Source: Chrysaora quinquecirrha (Eukaryota; Cnidaria; Scyphozoa; Semaeostomeae; Pelagiidae). From it: 64,000 nt of DNA. The DNA is taken from contig JACTAT010000004.1 of the NCBI GenBank assembly GCA_014526335.1, positions 3,202,722 through 3,266,721 on the forward strand. The letters run 5' to 3'. The translations under genes and the position numbers were made by a program. Of this stretch, positions 1 to 10,208 are shown in pieces (the stretch's first letter is position 1; every line of letters begins with the position of its first letter). The notes under the pieces were generated by a model. That model was not told the DNA's origin. It worked only from the letters and a program-made list of their open reading frames with translations, and searched no databases.

Positions 1-70
1 GCTTCTAACAACTACAACAACATACGTTGTCTTCTGGCAATACCAGAAAATATTAACCCAAAGCCGTCAG

Positions 71-209
71 TAGACTGATTACATTCCTCCCACTCTTTCG
101 GAAACAGCTCATAACAACTACAACAACATAATCGCTGTTTCCTCAGAGTGGTTGGAGCGGGGTGGTGGGGTGTGGAGGAGCGTAGACTACGACGAATGTA
201 ATAAGTCTA
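71..209. mobile_element. Short MITE with 9-bp target duplication, copy 1
   Basis: The ends are inverted repeats TAGACTGATTAC (left) and GTAATAAGTCTA (right). The element is flanked by the direct repeat AGCCGTCAG at 62-70 and 210-218. The inside carries two ACAACTACAACAACAT-like stretches and CTCAGAGTGG / CCACTCTTTCGG arms, so it can fold. The same family recurs at 578-709 and 23158-23291, again with 9-bp duplications. It is non-coding. A 9-bp duplication is typical of Mutator-like elements (family knowledge); the assignment is inference. Confidence 0.85.
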
Positions 210-547
210 AGCCGTCAGTACGAAACCGAGCTTGCAAGGTTTTTTACAGAGACCGAGGGTTGATATTTTCGGTATTGCCCGAAGAAACAGTTATTATATG
301 GTTTATTATCCTATGGAAGGGGCATGGTCATGACCTTTCTTGATTAACTAGTAGGGTATCGTATTTGAAGCCATTACAACGAAGCCATTTGGTGTTGCGT
401 TCTAAATCTAAAAATTTCGAACGTTTGTCGTAATGAGCGGACATTACCGGGCAATAATGCCCTATCATTACGTAGCATTCGAAAGTTTTCAGCCAATCAG
501 ATTGAGTAACAGAGTTGCTGCCCTGACCATAGGGTAACAACAACGTA
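210..547. other. Unassigned intergenic sequence
   Basis: I see no gene, RNA or clear repeat here between two transposons. Short open frames exist on both strands but show no family motif and no plausible splice context. Confidence 0.5.
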
Positions 548-1274
548 CAGTTGACATCCGCTATCTCGACTGCCCGCTAGACTTATTACAAGAGTCGCAG
601 TTATCGCTATTGAGTCTATGCTGGACGCTCAAACTTTGAGCAAACAGCTATATGGTTGTTGTTGTTGTTGTTGCTGTTTGTGAAGAGTGGGACTCAGGTA
701 ATCAGTCTAACTGCCCGCTATCTCGAACATTCGCTATCTCGAACGATTTTCCATTTCCCCTCGTTTTGGTATAAGGGTTTGTATAGAAAAATCATCCGCT
801 ATCTCGAACCCCGTTATCTCGAACATTCGCTGTCTCGAACCATTTTCGATTTCCCATGGAGGAAAACGTGCTCTTTATCTCGAACTTTGCCAAATTTTCT
901 GCTGAACTGGATAAAGAGACAGGTTGAAAGTATGTATAAGTTCTAGCGGTGCGGGAATGGCAGCAGCTAAGTGATATGCTGCCCATGTATACAATAGATG
1001 AAGCTGTTCTCTTTCAAGATGTGCCTCATCGCCATTATCTCCATTTCACCAATAGTAGGGATGAAAGCAGATGAGCTTTGACTCCTTTGTAAAAAATACC
1101 AGACTTGTTTGATGAAATTTGGGATCAGTAACCCTGCATGTTAATAGGGGTTCCTTTTCTGACTTAAAAACTATAATTTTTTATATTTATATGGGGCATC
1201 CGTTATTTCGAACATTCGCTATCTCGAACAAATTCCAGTTTCCCTTGAGAGTTCGAGATAGCGGATGTCAATTG
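548..1274. mobile_element. Non-autonomous pogo/Tigger-like element (Tc1-mariner type)
   Basis: The ends are CAGTTGACATCCGCTATCTC and its imperfect inverse at 1253-1274, each bordered by TA (546-547 and 1275-1276), the target duplication of Tc1/mariner elements. The core CGCTATCTCGAAC is repeated several times inside (about 717-860 and 1195-1265) in direct and inverted form. No transposase frame remains. A second transposon (578-709) sits inside it, so this element is the older one. The pogo-like label rests on the look of the terminus and the TA duplication. Confidence 0.75.
578..709. mobile_element. Short MITE nested in the pogo-like element, copy 2
   Basis: It begins TAGACTTATTAC and ends GTAATCAGTCTA. 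It is flanked by the 9-bp duplication ACTGCCCGC at 569-577 and 710-718. Removing it restores a continuous CTATCTCGAC-type motif of the host element. It contains a (GTT)n run near 655-675. Same family as 71-209 and 23158-23291. Confidence 0.85.
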
Positions 1275-1402
1275 TATATAAAACGAACTTCTCTTAAAAT
1301 ATTTAAGTCTTCAGCGAGGCTCTAAAACAAGTCTGAATTCGAATTTTCTTACAAAATCACTTTAAAAATTAAGAAATAAAAGTTTGAAGAATGTACTGAA
1401 TA

Positions 1403-4151
1403 TTACCCTGGCTTCTTTGGCAAACCTTGTTGAAGTTCTTCAAAGCTTCTTGACATGACATTGATTTTATTTGTCATTTCACTCACATCCGTTTTCTCTT
1501 TGGTTCTTTTATCAATGCTAGAGAAGAATACAATAGCACAAAATTTAACTTGACAATGAAAAGAATAACTAGAAGCTGAAACATTTTTAAGATAACAAAC
1601 GAAAGATAACAAATTATTCGTTATGGACCATATGTTCAACTGCACTTTCTAGCAGTCATCATCATAGTAACGGTTGGTTGTATGCCGGTTTGGATATATT
1701 TTCAACATTCAACTTTCTGTTGCTTTTGAAATAAATAATTTCGGTATGACAGAGGTCCCAGTTACATTATGCCGGCAAGCCTCGTCGTGCCATGAATTTT
1801 GTATCGGATAGGGCTTTCAGTTACACTATGATGACTCAATATGGTATGACGATCCGCAAATCGTCTTGAAAATCATGGCGCTCAGGTGGAGGTGATATGA
1901 AAATCAAGATGACACAGTGTAATCAGACCAATCCGATACATGACCCTCCGAAACCTTGTTTTTCTATTGTTTCACAAAACAAATGCGAAGCAAATCTGCG
2001 AAGGAGCTGCCGTTGCGTCTCAGTGTAACTGCAATGATTGCCATGAAAATCATGACACTGCGCTTGTGTAACTGCTTGGAAAAATCTTATGATGGCACGA
2101 AAATCAAAACGCAAAGATATCATGCCGCCATAGTGTAACTGGGGCCAAGTATGGCATGCACATGGCTAATTCTGTCTGAAAATGCTCCAGTAAAATGCAT
2201 TTTTTTGAAATGGTTTAAAGATATTTAGTTTTTGAGATCATGGTTTAGGAGGTCTTAGTTTAGGAGATCTTAGTTCCTGGCATCTTAGTCGACGAGATCT
2301 TAGACTTTTAAGTCTTGGTTTCTTGGTCTTCTTAGTTGTCAAAGCATCCAACTTTGCAAAAATTTATGTTTTTCTTGAGTTTTAGGGCTTTATTTAATGG
2401 TAGCACAAATGCTTTCAAGACGTTTTGCCCCAACCACCAATTCACCCAGCTTCCTTTTGTCCAACCTGTTAAGAAGTTTCATCCAACCCATCATGGTTGT
2501 TTTGCCCAACCTGAAACGACACAACTTTTTTCTTGTAGTTTGCCCATTAGCAAGTAATTTAGAAGGGCGAAAAGACCAAGAATGTTGGGCAAAAAGACCA
2601 GCTTGGGTGGAAAGAAAGTTGGATGAAACGGAGGTTGGGCGAATCGACCTGATACCGTACAAAGGACCGACCTGATACTGTTCAAGACAGACAGTCTTGT
2701 CGTAAATTACTAATACCATCTTTCAGATTTCATAGTTTGGTTGGGTCTGTGATGGTTTGAGTGCATTGGTCACTAACTCTATGAACTATCATAAGCTGTC
2801 AATCTATCCAAGGTTTACCCAGGTTAATAAATCTCAGTATCAGACTGCAACACAAGCCAAAAATCAACATCAGCAGTTATGCTCTTTTTACCATCATTAA
2901 ATATTGTAATAAATCTTTTTGCTTACTTTTTAGTCGCAGTTGCAAATGCTGCTAATTTCTTCTTTTGTGCATCCAACTCTTTTCTCAAAGCTTCTTGGGA
3001 TGAGCGATACTCTTCCATTGCCTTCGTTAATTTCTGGAAGTGATTTTTCTGCAGAAAGAAGAGCTTAAATTCAAATACATCTATCTAGAGGCTTTCTGAT
3101 AGCATATCAATGAACAGAGACAAAATTATAACAATCCAGTGACCAACTGTCTTCCAATAGGATATGTTTTAGGTTGCTCAGTTCAACTCTTTTTTGCACT
3201 TAGAGGTGTAAGAGGAGGCAACATACCAAACAAGCATTCTTTAAACAATATTTTGTTTAATCTGATTCCTGAAAAACTCCCACGAGTACAAACAAACTTT
3301 TGGTAAATTTTGAAAATGAGGCTGTAAGTTGAAAACTTGTTGTACAAACCAGTATTGTTCTTGGCCAGACTGCACTTTTTGTTGTGCATGGAGAATATAT
3401 TCCCTGCGCAATTTCGTTCAAAACAATAGGGCCTATTGTTTTCCTATTGTTCTCACCCACGCAGTTCTCCATGCAAAAAAACAAATAATACAGCCTGGGT
3501 TAACTCTGTATTGCCCAAATCATAATCTGGCTATTTTTTTCAGAAAGATCCACACCACCACAGGAAGAAAGATTCAAACTTCAAGCTGCTGGCAATCACT
3601 AGTCTGCAGAGTTTTTTGGCTTGTGCCTTCATGAGGTAGACAATAGAACAATAAAAAAGAACAATGTCAATGCGATTCTGCTGGCTTTTTTGGATCAGTT
3701 TAGGCCCAAGCCCTTTATATTTTGTGATTGGTTAGCATTGTAGGAATTACGCGAAGTTTGTTTGGGTGCCGAATAAGGGCGACGTGACTCTAGATCTTGT
3801 TGAGAACTGAACTGCAATACTCCCCCAGACTGTCAGGTGGGAAGTTTGAAATTTTTGGTAAATTTGACGTTAAGAATAGATATTTTGCAGGGCTAGAAGG
3901 AAGGCCATCATCATAATCAGCAGATCAGATCAACTGAACTTGTTTCAGATTTCAGAAAAGGGGGGCCTGCTCTGCTTTGCTGTAGGATCTAAAAAAACAG
4001 CAAAAAAAAGGTTTGTGTGCATTTTGAGAATTCAGGTGAGCGCAGAATCTTCTATGAATCATACCCTGACATTTCCCATCGCTTCTTCGAGGCAGTCCCA
4101 TTCTTTGTTCCATTCTTCAACTGATTTTATTTCTCGAATTGCAGCGGCCAT
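1403..4151 (-). CDS. Small coiled-coil protein, three exons
   Basis: I do not recognise the family. Exons read on the minus strand are 4065-4151 (begins MAAAIREIKSVEEW), 2927-3048 (begins KNHFQKLTKAMEEYR) and 1403-1517 (ends ELQQGLPKKPG, then TAA). Splice sites fit: AGG|gtatga, ctgcag|AAA, AAAAA|gtaagc and ttctctag|C. Phases agree (0-0, then 2-1), giving about 107 residues. The product is charged and rich in Lys, Glu and Gln with heptad-like spacing, so a helical coiled coil is likely. No signal peptide or membrane segment is seen. A further small exon between the first two (for example near 3605-3635) cannot be excluded. It is transcribed head-to-head with IFT20, 158 bp apart. Small subunits of trafficking, kinetochore or cilium complexes look like this, but no function is assigned. 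Confidence 0.65.
1518..2926. other. Last intron of the coiled-coil gene
   Basis: A/T-rich non-coding sequence. It holds the GCCCAAC-type inverted-repeat element at about 2405-2665. Near 2220-2330 there is a run of short irregular repeats around GATCTTAG. Nothing else is recognisable. Confidence 0.5.
2405..2665. mobile_element. GCCCAAC inverted-repeat MITE, copy 1
   Basis: The left half is rich in TTTGCCCAAC / TTGTCCAACC motifs and the right half carries the inverse (GTTGGGCAAAAAGACCAGC, GTTGGGCGAATCGAC), so the element folds on itself. A second, diverged copy in the opposite orientation lies at about 13685-13990. Ends are approximate and no target duplication was found. The open frames across it on both strands are by-products of the palindrome. 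Confidence 0.65.
3049..4064. other. First intron of the coiled-coil gene
   Basis: No convincing exon. An inverted pair around 3395-3470 (GAGAATATATTCCC... and GTTCTCCATGCAAAAAA) and a TTTTGAAAATGAGGCT motif near 3310 resemble pieces of the MITE at 6430-6846. A candidate minus-strand mini-exon at about 3605-3635 is possible but its splice phase is not convincing. Confidence 0.4.
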
Positions 4152-4309
4152 TTTGGAGGAATCAGAAAAAGAAGGAACGAAAATGAGGCTGCAAATTTTA
4201 TTCCTCCCTCGCTATTCGCGTCCCCCTTTCCTCCCCCCTTTTCCTAATTTACTTGTTGCTAAGGTATCATGCTAATTCAATTCAATCATTATTCAAGGAA
4301 GCTTCCAGA
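4152..4309. promoter_or_regulatory. Bidirectional promoter between the coiled-coil gene and IFT20
   Basis: Only 158 bp separate the two start codons, which point away from each other, so both promoters must overlap here. The region is pyrimidine-rich on the plus strand. At 4255-4268 it carries GTTGCTAAGGTATC, which matches the RFX X-box pattern (RYYNYY, a 1-3 base spacer, RRNRAC) at all but one position, about 42 bp upstream of the IFT20 start. RFX control through an X-box close to the start codon is well established for ciliary genes. That this site works is inference. Confidence 0.5.
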
Positions 4310-7300
4310 ATGGCGGACCCTCCGAATGGCATCTTCTTTGATGAGTTGTCTAAAGTACGGGTTTTAGAGCCAGAAATCAGTCAGCAGACCCAAGAACTCA
4401 AAGGAGAATGTAAAGAATTTGTCGATAGTAAGTATGGTCTTGTAAGGATGTTATAATAAAGGTCACTCTAGGAACTATAAAACAAAAAAAAACAAGGCAA
4501 GAAGAGATGAGAAAGGGCACCCAAAAAAACCTGAGCTGAGTTACCTTCTTTCTTGGAGAAGATAACTCAGGTTGTTGGTGCCCTAGCCTTATTTTTTTTT
4601 TTGTTTACGACAACATATGATAACAAAATTTTTAACCTGTTAGGCAGATGGAAATTTTATATTAGTTTAGCATCACTTAGGCCTACCTCTGAAAATGTCA
4701 TGCGGCATGTTTTCATTATTCATATTATTATTATTATCATTAGACTATTAATTTTTTTAGTTATAAGTGCCATACATAGCTGGAGAACGCATCAAATACA
4801 CCATTTTGCATTATAATCATAGCCTGCGCGCAGACTCAGACACTTTCAAGAGTGTAGAACACACTCTTGAAAGTGTCTGAGTCTGTGCGCAGGCTATATA
4901 ATCACTGATTACACGCTTTTTTATAAGGAACCACTTCATAAGGAACCTACATGTAGAAGGCCCGAAAATTTAAAGAACTTAATACTACTAAAGAGAAAAT
5001 CATTAAGGAACTTATGAATGTTGAATACTTTTATCACTGCCAATAATCAAGAATTAGAAAGCCGGTTCCATTCATCTGCAGTCGAAAATCACATAAATTG
5101 CATGTTAAGCATGTATCCAATGTTTCTTTGAGTAGTCTCGAGCTTTGCTCACATGCAAATGTCTCTCTTTTATTGTTAAGACCAATGTATGTGCAGTTAA
5201 AATTAAGGAACTATTAAGGAACTTTTGGAACTACAATTGCCTCAAAAGAGGCCCAAAAATAAGGAACCTTAAGAACTAGGCCTTGAGGTAGGTTCCTTAT
5301 AAAAAAAAGCGTGTAATCAGAACAAATTCATCAAAACATGTCTTACAAAGATCCCGCACGTCAGAGATTCAGTACTATAGTTCAAATTACTTGAGACCTT
5401 GTCACCATTTTAGATTCATTCGCTATTGTCCTCTCTCTTCTCGTAAGATTTTTTATTTTCAATAATTGAATTATTTGAAAAAACAATGCAAGGCATTCCA
5501 GAATAGAAAACCCGGGAAATTAATATCTGATTACACAATCAAATGTTGAAATTTCGCTACCATTGTAAGATCGGAACACACTGATTAAATGCGCGCAAGA
5601 GCAACTTGGACATTTTGAACTGTGGTATGATGGTTGGTGGTAGGCAGGCAAATGAAGTGGATGATGCATTGTTCTTGTTAAGAACTGTCAATTTGTATTG
5701 GAATAATTAAATTTTGTAAAATAATGAATTTTTTGTGTGGGCACATAAACTGATGCAGACGGGTGACGCTAAACTAATATGAAATTTCCATCAGCCTTAA
5801 ATAGCTTGATGGAAAGCTAATGATGAATGTTAATTATTTAACAATCCCACAGAGTCACGTCGACCCAACTCGAAGTTAAAACTTCGAGCCAGGCAGGATT
5901 TGAACCTGTGACCACGGAACTCTAGTCTGACATGGCTCTGTGCAAGTGTTAAATAATTAACATTCAAAACTAGTAGCAAAAACCTTCGAGAATAATGATG
6001 AATGATTATGTTTATTTAAATTTTCGTTCTTTGTTTTTTGCAGAAATAGATGATTTTCAGAAAATTGTTGGTGGTTTCATAGAAATGGTTGATACTTTAG
6101 CAAAGGAAGTTGAGAAAGAGAAAATGAAGGTATAAAAATCCCCTAACCCAAATCACCTCAGCCTTCATACAGACTGTACTAAAACATAGAAAGACCAAAA
6201 ATGATCCACAACAAATTACTGAACAAAACAACCAAACAGAAACAACGCAAAAAGACCTGAATTTGAGTTAAACCTCTTCATTAAAGAAGCTGATTTCTTG
6301 GTCTTGTTAACTTGTAATGCTGTATAGCATGATGTGGAGTATAAAAGATTGTGTAGTTGGGTTGAGCTCTATGGTAAGTAGGAGAATTGGTAGTTGTACA
6401 TATCTGGATGGTCCTTTCCAATCACTTGAATACACCTTTTCAACTAAGAGCCTCGTTTTCAAAATTTACGAAAATTTGTTTGTACAAAAATTTTGACCCC
6501 AGATTCAGATTGAGCACCTTCATTTTAGTGCTGAGGGAAATTTTCACGCCTCTAGTCCTTACGATGTTGATTTTAAAGCGATTAAAAGTTTGGAAATTTA
6601 TAAAGGATTTGACCGTGAAAAATCGCTCGGGGTGTAATTTTACACCCTCAGTCATTTTTCATGGTCAAATCCCTTACAAATTTTCAAACTTTTAATCTCT
6701 AAAAAATCAACATTGTAATGACTAAAGGCGTAAAAATTTGCCTCAACACTAAAACAAAGGTGCTGAATTCGATTCTGGCGTCGAAAAGTTTCTAGGCAAT
6801 TTTCAAAGTTTTTGAAAACGAGGCTCTTAGTTGAAAAGGTGTATTGACATTAGCTCTAGGACACACAGTATTTTGCTCCAGCAAAATGGAACGACGGAAA
6901 TTAGGGTTGGAGATGCAAAGGGCAGTGTTAAAATTGCACGCTTATGTGTTTCATGAACTCGGGATTACATAATCTGTAGAGAGCTCATTCATGAATGGAA
7001 TCAGTGTGTTTCACTGGTGAAGTAACTGGCGCGCGGAGCGATTTTAACATTTTAAATAAGTCATTGAAATGCAACCCTTCGCGTCTGCTTATCGAATTAA
7101 TTGACAGCTCTTACTGTTCTGATTCAAAGATCTGGAGCGTGTACGCTGAATCGCAGACAATCACTAACTTTTGGAAAAACACATGAAATCATAAGTGGAA
7201 GCATAGATGCGCGACGATCGCAGTGCTTCCCTGATTCCTCTACGATTTTATTAAAACAAGGCTTAATTCGTTTGTCAACTTTACCCTTTAGGTTCAGAAT

Positions 7301-7373
7301 CCAGTTAGAATCCCTCCAAAAACAAGAAGCAGAACAGAATGAATTTATCGAACAATTTATGATGCAAAAATAA
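4310..7373 (+). CDS. ift20: Intraflagellar transport protein 20 (IFT20), one exon not found
   Basis: IFT20 is the small coiled-coil subunit of the IFT-B particle that also works at the Golgi in sorting ciliary membrane proteins. Exons: 4310-4427 ([20 protein letters not shown]...), 6044-6129 ([17 protein letters not shown]...) and 7292-7373 ([20 protein letters not shown]...MMQK, TAA). Each matches successive parts of animal IFT20, including the conserved FDEL, FQKIVGG and EAEQNEFI. Splice sites are GATA|gtaagt, ttgcag|AA, AAG|gtataa and ctttag|G. The last two exons do not join in frame: the second ends in phase 0 while the last needs two bases before it. An exon of about 104 bp (ARNLLKSIAK region in other animals) is therefore expected between 6130 and 7291, and I cannot see it. 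The acceptor choice fits the family's reading frame. Confidence 0.9.
4821..4895. repeat. Near-perfect 35-bp hairpin in IFT20 intron 1
   Basis: Arms 4821-4855 and 4861-4895 are exact inverse complements except for one position, around a 5-base loop AGAAC. The arm begins AGCCTGCGCGCAGACTC. A related GCCTGTGCGCAGACTC motif without the second arm occurs near 50180. It is probably a tiny foldback transposon or one derived by inverted duplication. As RNA it would form a strong stem. Confidence 0.85.
4906..5319. mobile_element. AAGGAAC-type MITE, copy 1 (intron 1 of IFT20)
   Basis: The termini TGATTACACGC and GCGTGTAATCA lead into TTTTTTATAAGGAACC and its inverse. The interior repeats the heptamer AAGGAAC many times in both orientations. 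Copies of the same family lie at 12285-12682 and about 47930-48328, sharing a conserved core (for example GAACCGGCTTTCTAATTCT on one strand). It has no coding capacity. Confidence 0.85.
5826..5964 (-). mobile_element. tRNA-derived SINE-like insert bounded by perfect inverted repeats
   Basis: An 18-bp sequence, AATGTTAATTATTTAACA (5826-5843), is repeated as its exact inverse at 5947-5964. Read on the minus strand the interior contains a pol III box B-like GGTTCAAATCC (5896-5906), preceded by tRNA-like AGAGTTCCGTGGTCACA. The body resembles a degenerate tRNA anticodon and T arm. The combination of tRNA-like core and long inverted ends is unusual for a SINE, so it may be a palindromic element that captured a tRNA-like unit. 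Confidence 0.6.
6430..6846. mobile_element. Palindromic MITE in the IFT20 gene
   Basis: The ends are inverted repeats TACACCTTTTCAACTAAGAG (left) and the inverse (right), continuing through GCCTCGTTTTCAAAA. Further inward, ATTTTCACGCCT... and ...GGCGTAAAAATTT are also mirrored, so almost the whole 417 bp can form one long hairpin. It lies exactly where the missing IFT20 exon would be expected (6130-7291), so its insertion could be connected with loss or displacement of that exon (inference). Confidence 0.8.
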
Positions 7374-7530
7374 AAAATTCTTATTCACCTTTCTTTATTA
7401 TTTGTAGCATATTGTAAAGTTTATAAGCTTCTTTTGATGTATATAATATCTTTATGTAGCACGTAGCAGAACCGTTGACTTACCTGTCTTTCTGATCAAA
7501 CACGCAATGGGCAAAAGTGGGTAAACCAAG

Positions 7531-8053
7531 CTCGTTAGTTTGGTTTGTTAGTTAGTTTGTTGCTTCATTGTTTGATGGTTAGTTTCTTGGTATTAGCTAG
7601 TTATTTAGGTAGTTTTTTAGTTAATTGTTGATTGGTCAGTTAATTAATTAGTTAGCAAGTTAGCTATATTGTTAATTGGTTAGTCAGTTAGTTAGTTGGT
7701 TTGTTTTCTAGTTAACTAGTTAGTTAGCTTGTTAGTTGTTCGTTTTTCCGTTACTTTGTCAGGTAGCTCTTTAGTTAGTTTGCTGCTTAATCAGTAAGTT
7801 GGTTTGGTCAGCTACATTTTTAGTTTTTCTTTTGTTAGTTAGTTAGTTGGTTATTGTTTCTTGAGTTTGTTAGTCAATATTTTAGTAACATAGTTTGTTA
7901 GTTAACTAGTTTGTTTGTAAGTTCGTAATTTATATTGTTAGTTAGCTGGTTAGTTAGTCAGCTGTTTGTTAGTAAGTTATTTATTTATTTAGCTGGTTAG
8001 TTAGTTGGTTAGTTAGTAAGTAAGTTAGTTAGTTAGTTTATTAGTTACTTAGC

Positions 8054-8091
<38 letters not shown>

Positions 8092-8114
8092 TTTAGTTAG
8101 TTTGTTACATAGTC

Positions 8115-8145
<31 letters not shown>

Positions 8146-8154
8146 TAGTAAGTA

Positions 8155-8198
<44 letters not shown>

Positions 8199-8583
8199 GG
8201 TAAGTTAGCTAGTTGGTTAGTAAGTAAGTTAGTTAGTTGGTAAGTTAGTTAGTTCATTAGTTACTTAGCTAGTTACTTAGCTAGTTAGTTAGTTAGTTAG
8301 TTTGTTTGTTACATTGTTAGTCAATTAGTTAGTTAGTTATTTAGTTAGTTAGTTTGTTAGTAAGTTAGTTAGTTCATTAGTTACTTAGCTAGTTACTTAG
8401 CTAGTTAGTTAATTAGTTTGTTTGTTACATTGTTAGTCAATTAGTTAGTTAGTTATTTAGTTAGTTAGTTTGTTAGTAAGTTAGTTAGTTACTTAGTTAC
8501 TTAGTTAGTTAGTTAGTTGGTAAGTAAGCTAGTTAGTTAGTTAGTTAGTTAGTTAGTTAATTAGTTAGTTAGTTAGTTAGTTG
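7531..8583. repeat. (TTAG)n microsatellite, about 1 kb
   Basis: Long tetranucleotide array, purest at 8000-8090, 8120-8200 and 8500-8583, degenerating to TTGG, TTTG and CTAG variants at the left. Internal blocks of about 100 bp (for example CATTAGTTACTTAGCTAGTTACTTAG at 8263 and 8373) are themselves duplicated. It is a simple tetramer, not the telomeric TTAGGG hexamer. Confidence 0.95.
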
Positions 8584-8853
8584 CAGAGAGGATGTACCCA
8601 TTTCTGTACATCCCTGGACAGCTTTGTAAAAACCTCTGAATATACTTGACACATTCTGAAGTACAGTTTCTTTGAACTTGCAAAAAGTTTCCACAAGGAA
8701 GGGCATGCAAAGCAAAGAAAACACAAAGTCTAATGAAATTGTTATAAATTGTCGACCTATATTACAGTATCCTGAATTGAAGGATTTATGCTATTTAACT
8801 ACAACAAAAATATAAGAAATTACATACTGTCTGGTATTTACAATCGTCAAATG

Positions 8854-9394
8854 CACGGTAGCGAATCTATAATCGCTACTGTGGTGGATAATCACTACTG
8901 TGGTGGTACTATTTGCGTACTGTGGTGGTAGTTTCGGCGTACTGTGGTGGATAATCACTACTTGTGGTGGGTTACTATGCTTGCGGTGGTGGCAGTTTTG
9001 GCGTACTGTGGTGGATAATCACTACTTGTGGTGGGTTACTATGCTTGCGGTGGTGGCAGTTTTGGCGTACTGTGGTGGATTTTGTGGTTTTTTCTTGCTT
9101 GATCTATAGAGTTTTGCTATGATTTCGTATTCACCACATAAATCATTATAACCCGCACCACAAGTAGTGATTATCCACCACAGTACGCAAAAACGACCAC
9201 CACAGTACGCAATTAGTACCACCAGAGTAGTGATTATCCACCTACTCCAAAACTGCCACCACCGCAAGCATAGTAACCAACCACAAGTAGTGACTATCCA
9301 CCACAGTACGCAGAAACTACCACCACAGTACGCAAATAGTACCACCACAGTAGTGATTATCCACCACAGTAGTGATTATAGATTCGCTAGCGTG
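8854..9394. mobile_element. GTGGTGG foldback element, copy 1
   Basis: The ends are CACGGTAGCGAATC (left) and GATTCGCTAGCGTG (right). Both arms are built from repeats of a roughly 20-bp unit, CTACTGTGGTGGATAATCA, direct on the left arm and inverted on the right, with a short unique centre near 9080-9140. The second copy is at 20343-20884 and a homologous family lies at 45381-46730. No transposase. The W/G/C-rich open frames over it are by-products of the repeat. Confidence 0.9.
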
Positions 9395-9733
9395 GATGTT
9401 GAAAGCTGCACCCTGTTTCTTCAATTCCTTTTAAACTGGAGTTACCAAAGGAAAGAGTAACCGTCCTGCCTGCTACAGGTAATCTTGATGTGCAGCCTTC
9501 AAAAGAATGTCCTGTTTGATGATGATGATGAGGGTCTTACAGACATAGCCGTAAAGTCAAGTCAAGCGCAGTCAAATAACAGATAACCGTCTCTTTCTCC
9601 GATTCGAATACAGAAAGTCACACTTTTAAGAAACAAAAACTTTTGAGCCTATTGTTTAGAAACAATGAACCTTTGTTTTACCTATTTTTTCGTGGGATTT
9701 TCTAGGCAGCAGTTTCTTATGTCTGCTTCTTAG

Positions 9734-10012
9734 ACCCCGTTTACACGGGAGAGAGATACGGATAAAAAAGATCCGTGCCTTCTGGACACGTTATTGGTAC
9801 GACTGCCGTGCGTTTACACGGGAACGGACCCTAAAAGTTGTCGATTAATGAGCGTCCGCAGTTGGTCAATCCGCCCTTCAGTGCCGGGTATTTTTTACAC
9901 GACACCGATACGGAAACGGATCCAAATGGATCCCCTTCTGTAGCGTACCCAAAACAAAAAACGATACCGTTCCCGGAAAGGGACGGATCCGTGCGTACCC
10001 GTGTAAACGAAA
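9734..10012. mobile_element. CGTTTACACGGG inverted-repeat element
   Basis: The left end CCCCGTTTACACGGG is mirrored at 9998-10009 (CCCGTGTAAACG), with an internal repeat GCGTTTACACGGGAACGGAC at 9809-9828. Several GGATCC / GGATCCG motifs occur inside. The termini resemble widely distributed MITEs that begin CCCGTTTACACG. Right-hand border uncertain. Confidence 0.55.
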
Positions 10013-10208
10013 CGCCTATCGCAACCTGTTTGGGAAAGGATCCGACTGGGTCCGGATCCGACTTTAGTCTACATAGACGGAGTCTAAAAGCCGGGACTGT
10101 AGACGTCCTTATGACGTAGAAGACATTTATTCAAGGACAAAAAACAAATTAAAAAAAAAACATTCAAAATTAGTCCATGCGCTTGGGTATTGCATTACGA
10201 ATTACAAA

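Noticed and set aside
7531..8583. Telomere-like TTAG array
   Set aside because: A pure tetramer with no TTAGGG or other known telomere repeat, and internal to a gene-containing region.
8900..9460. Trp/Gly/Cys-rich and His/Thr-rich proteins
   Set aside because: They are translations of the GTGGTGG foldback element on both strands. The same frames recur at 20388-20610.
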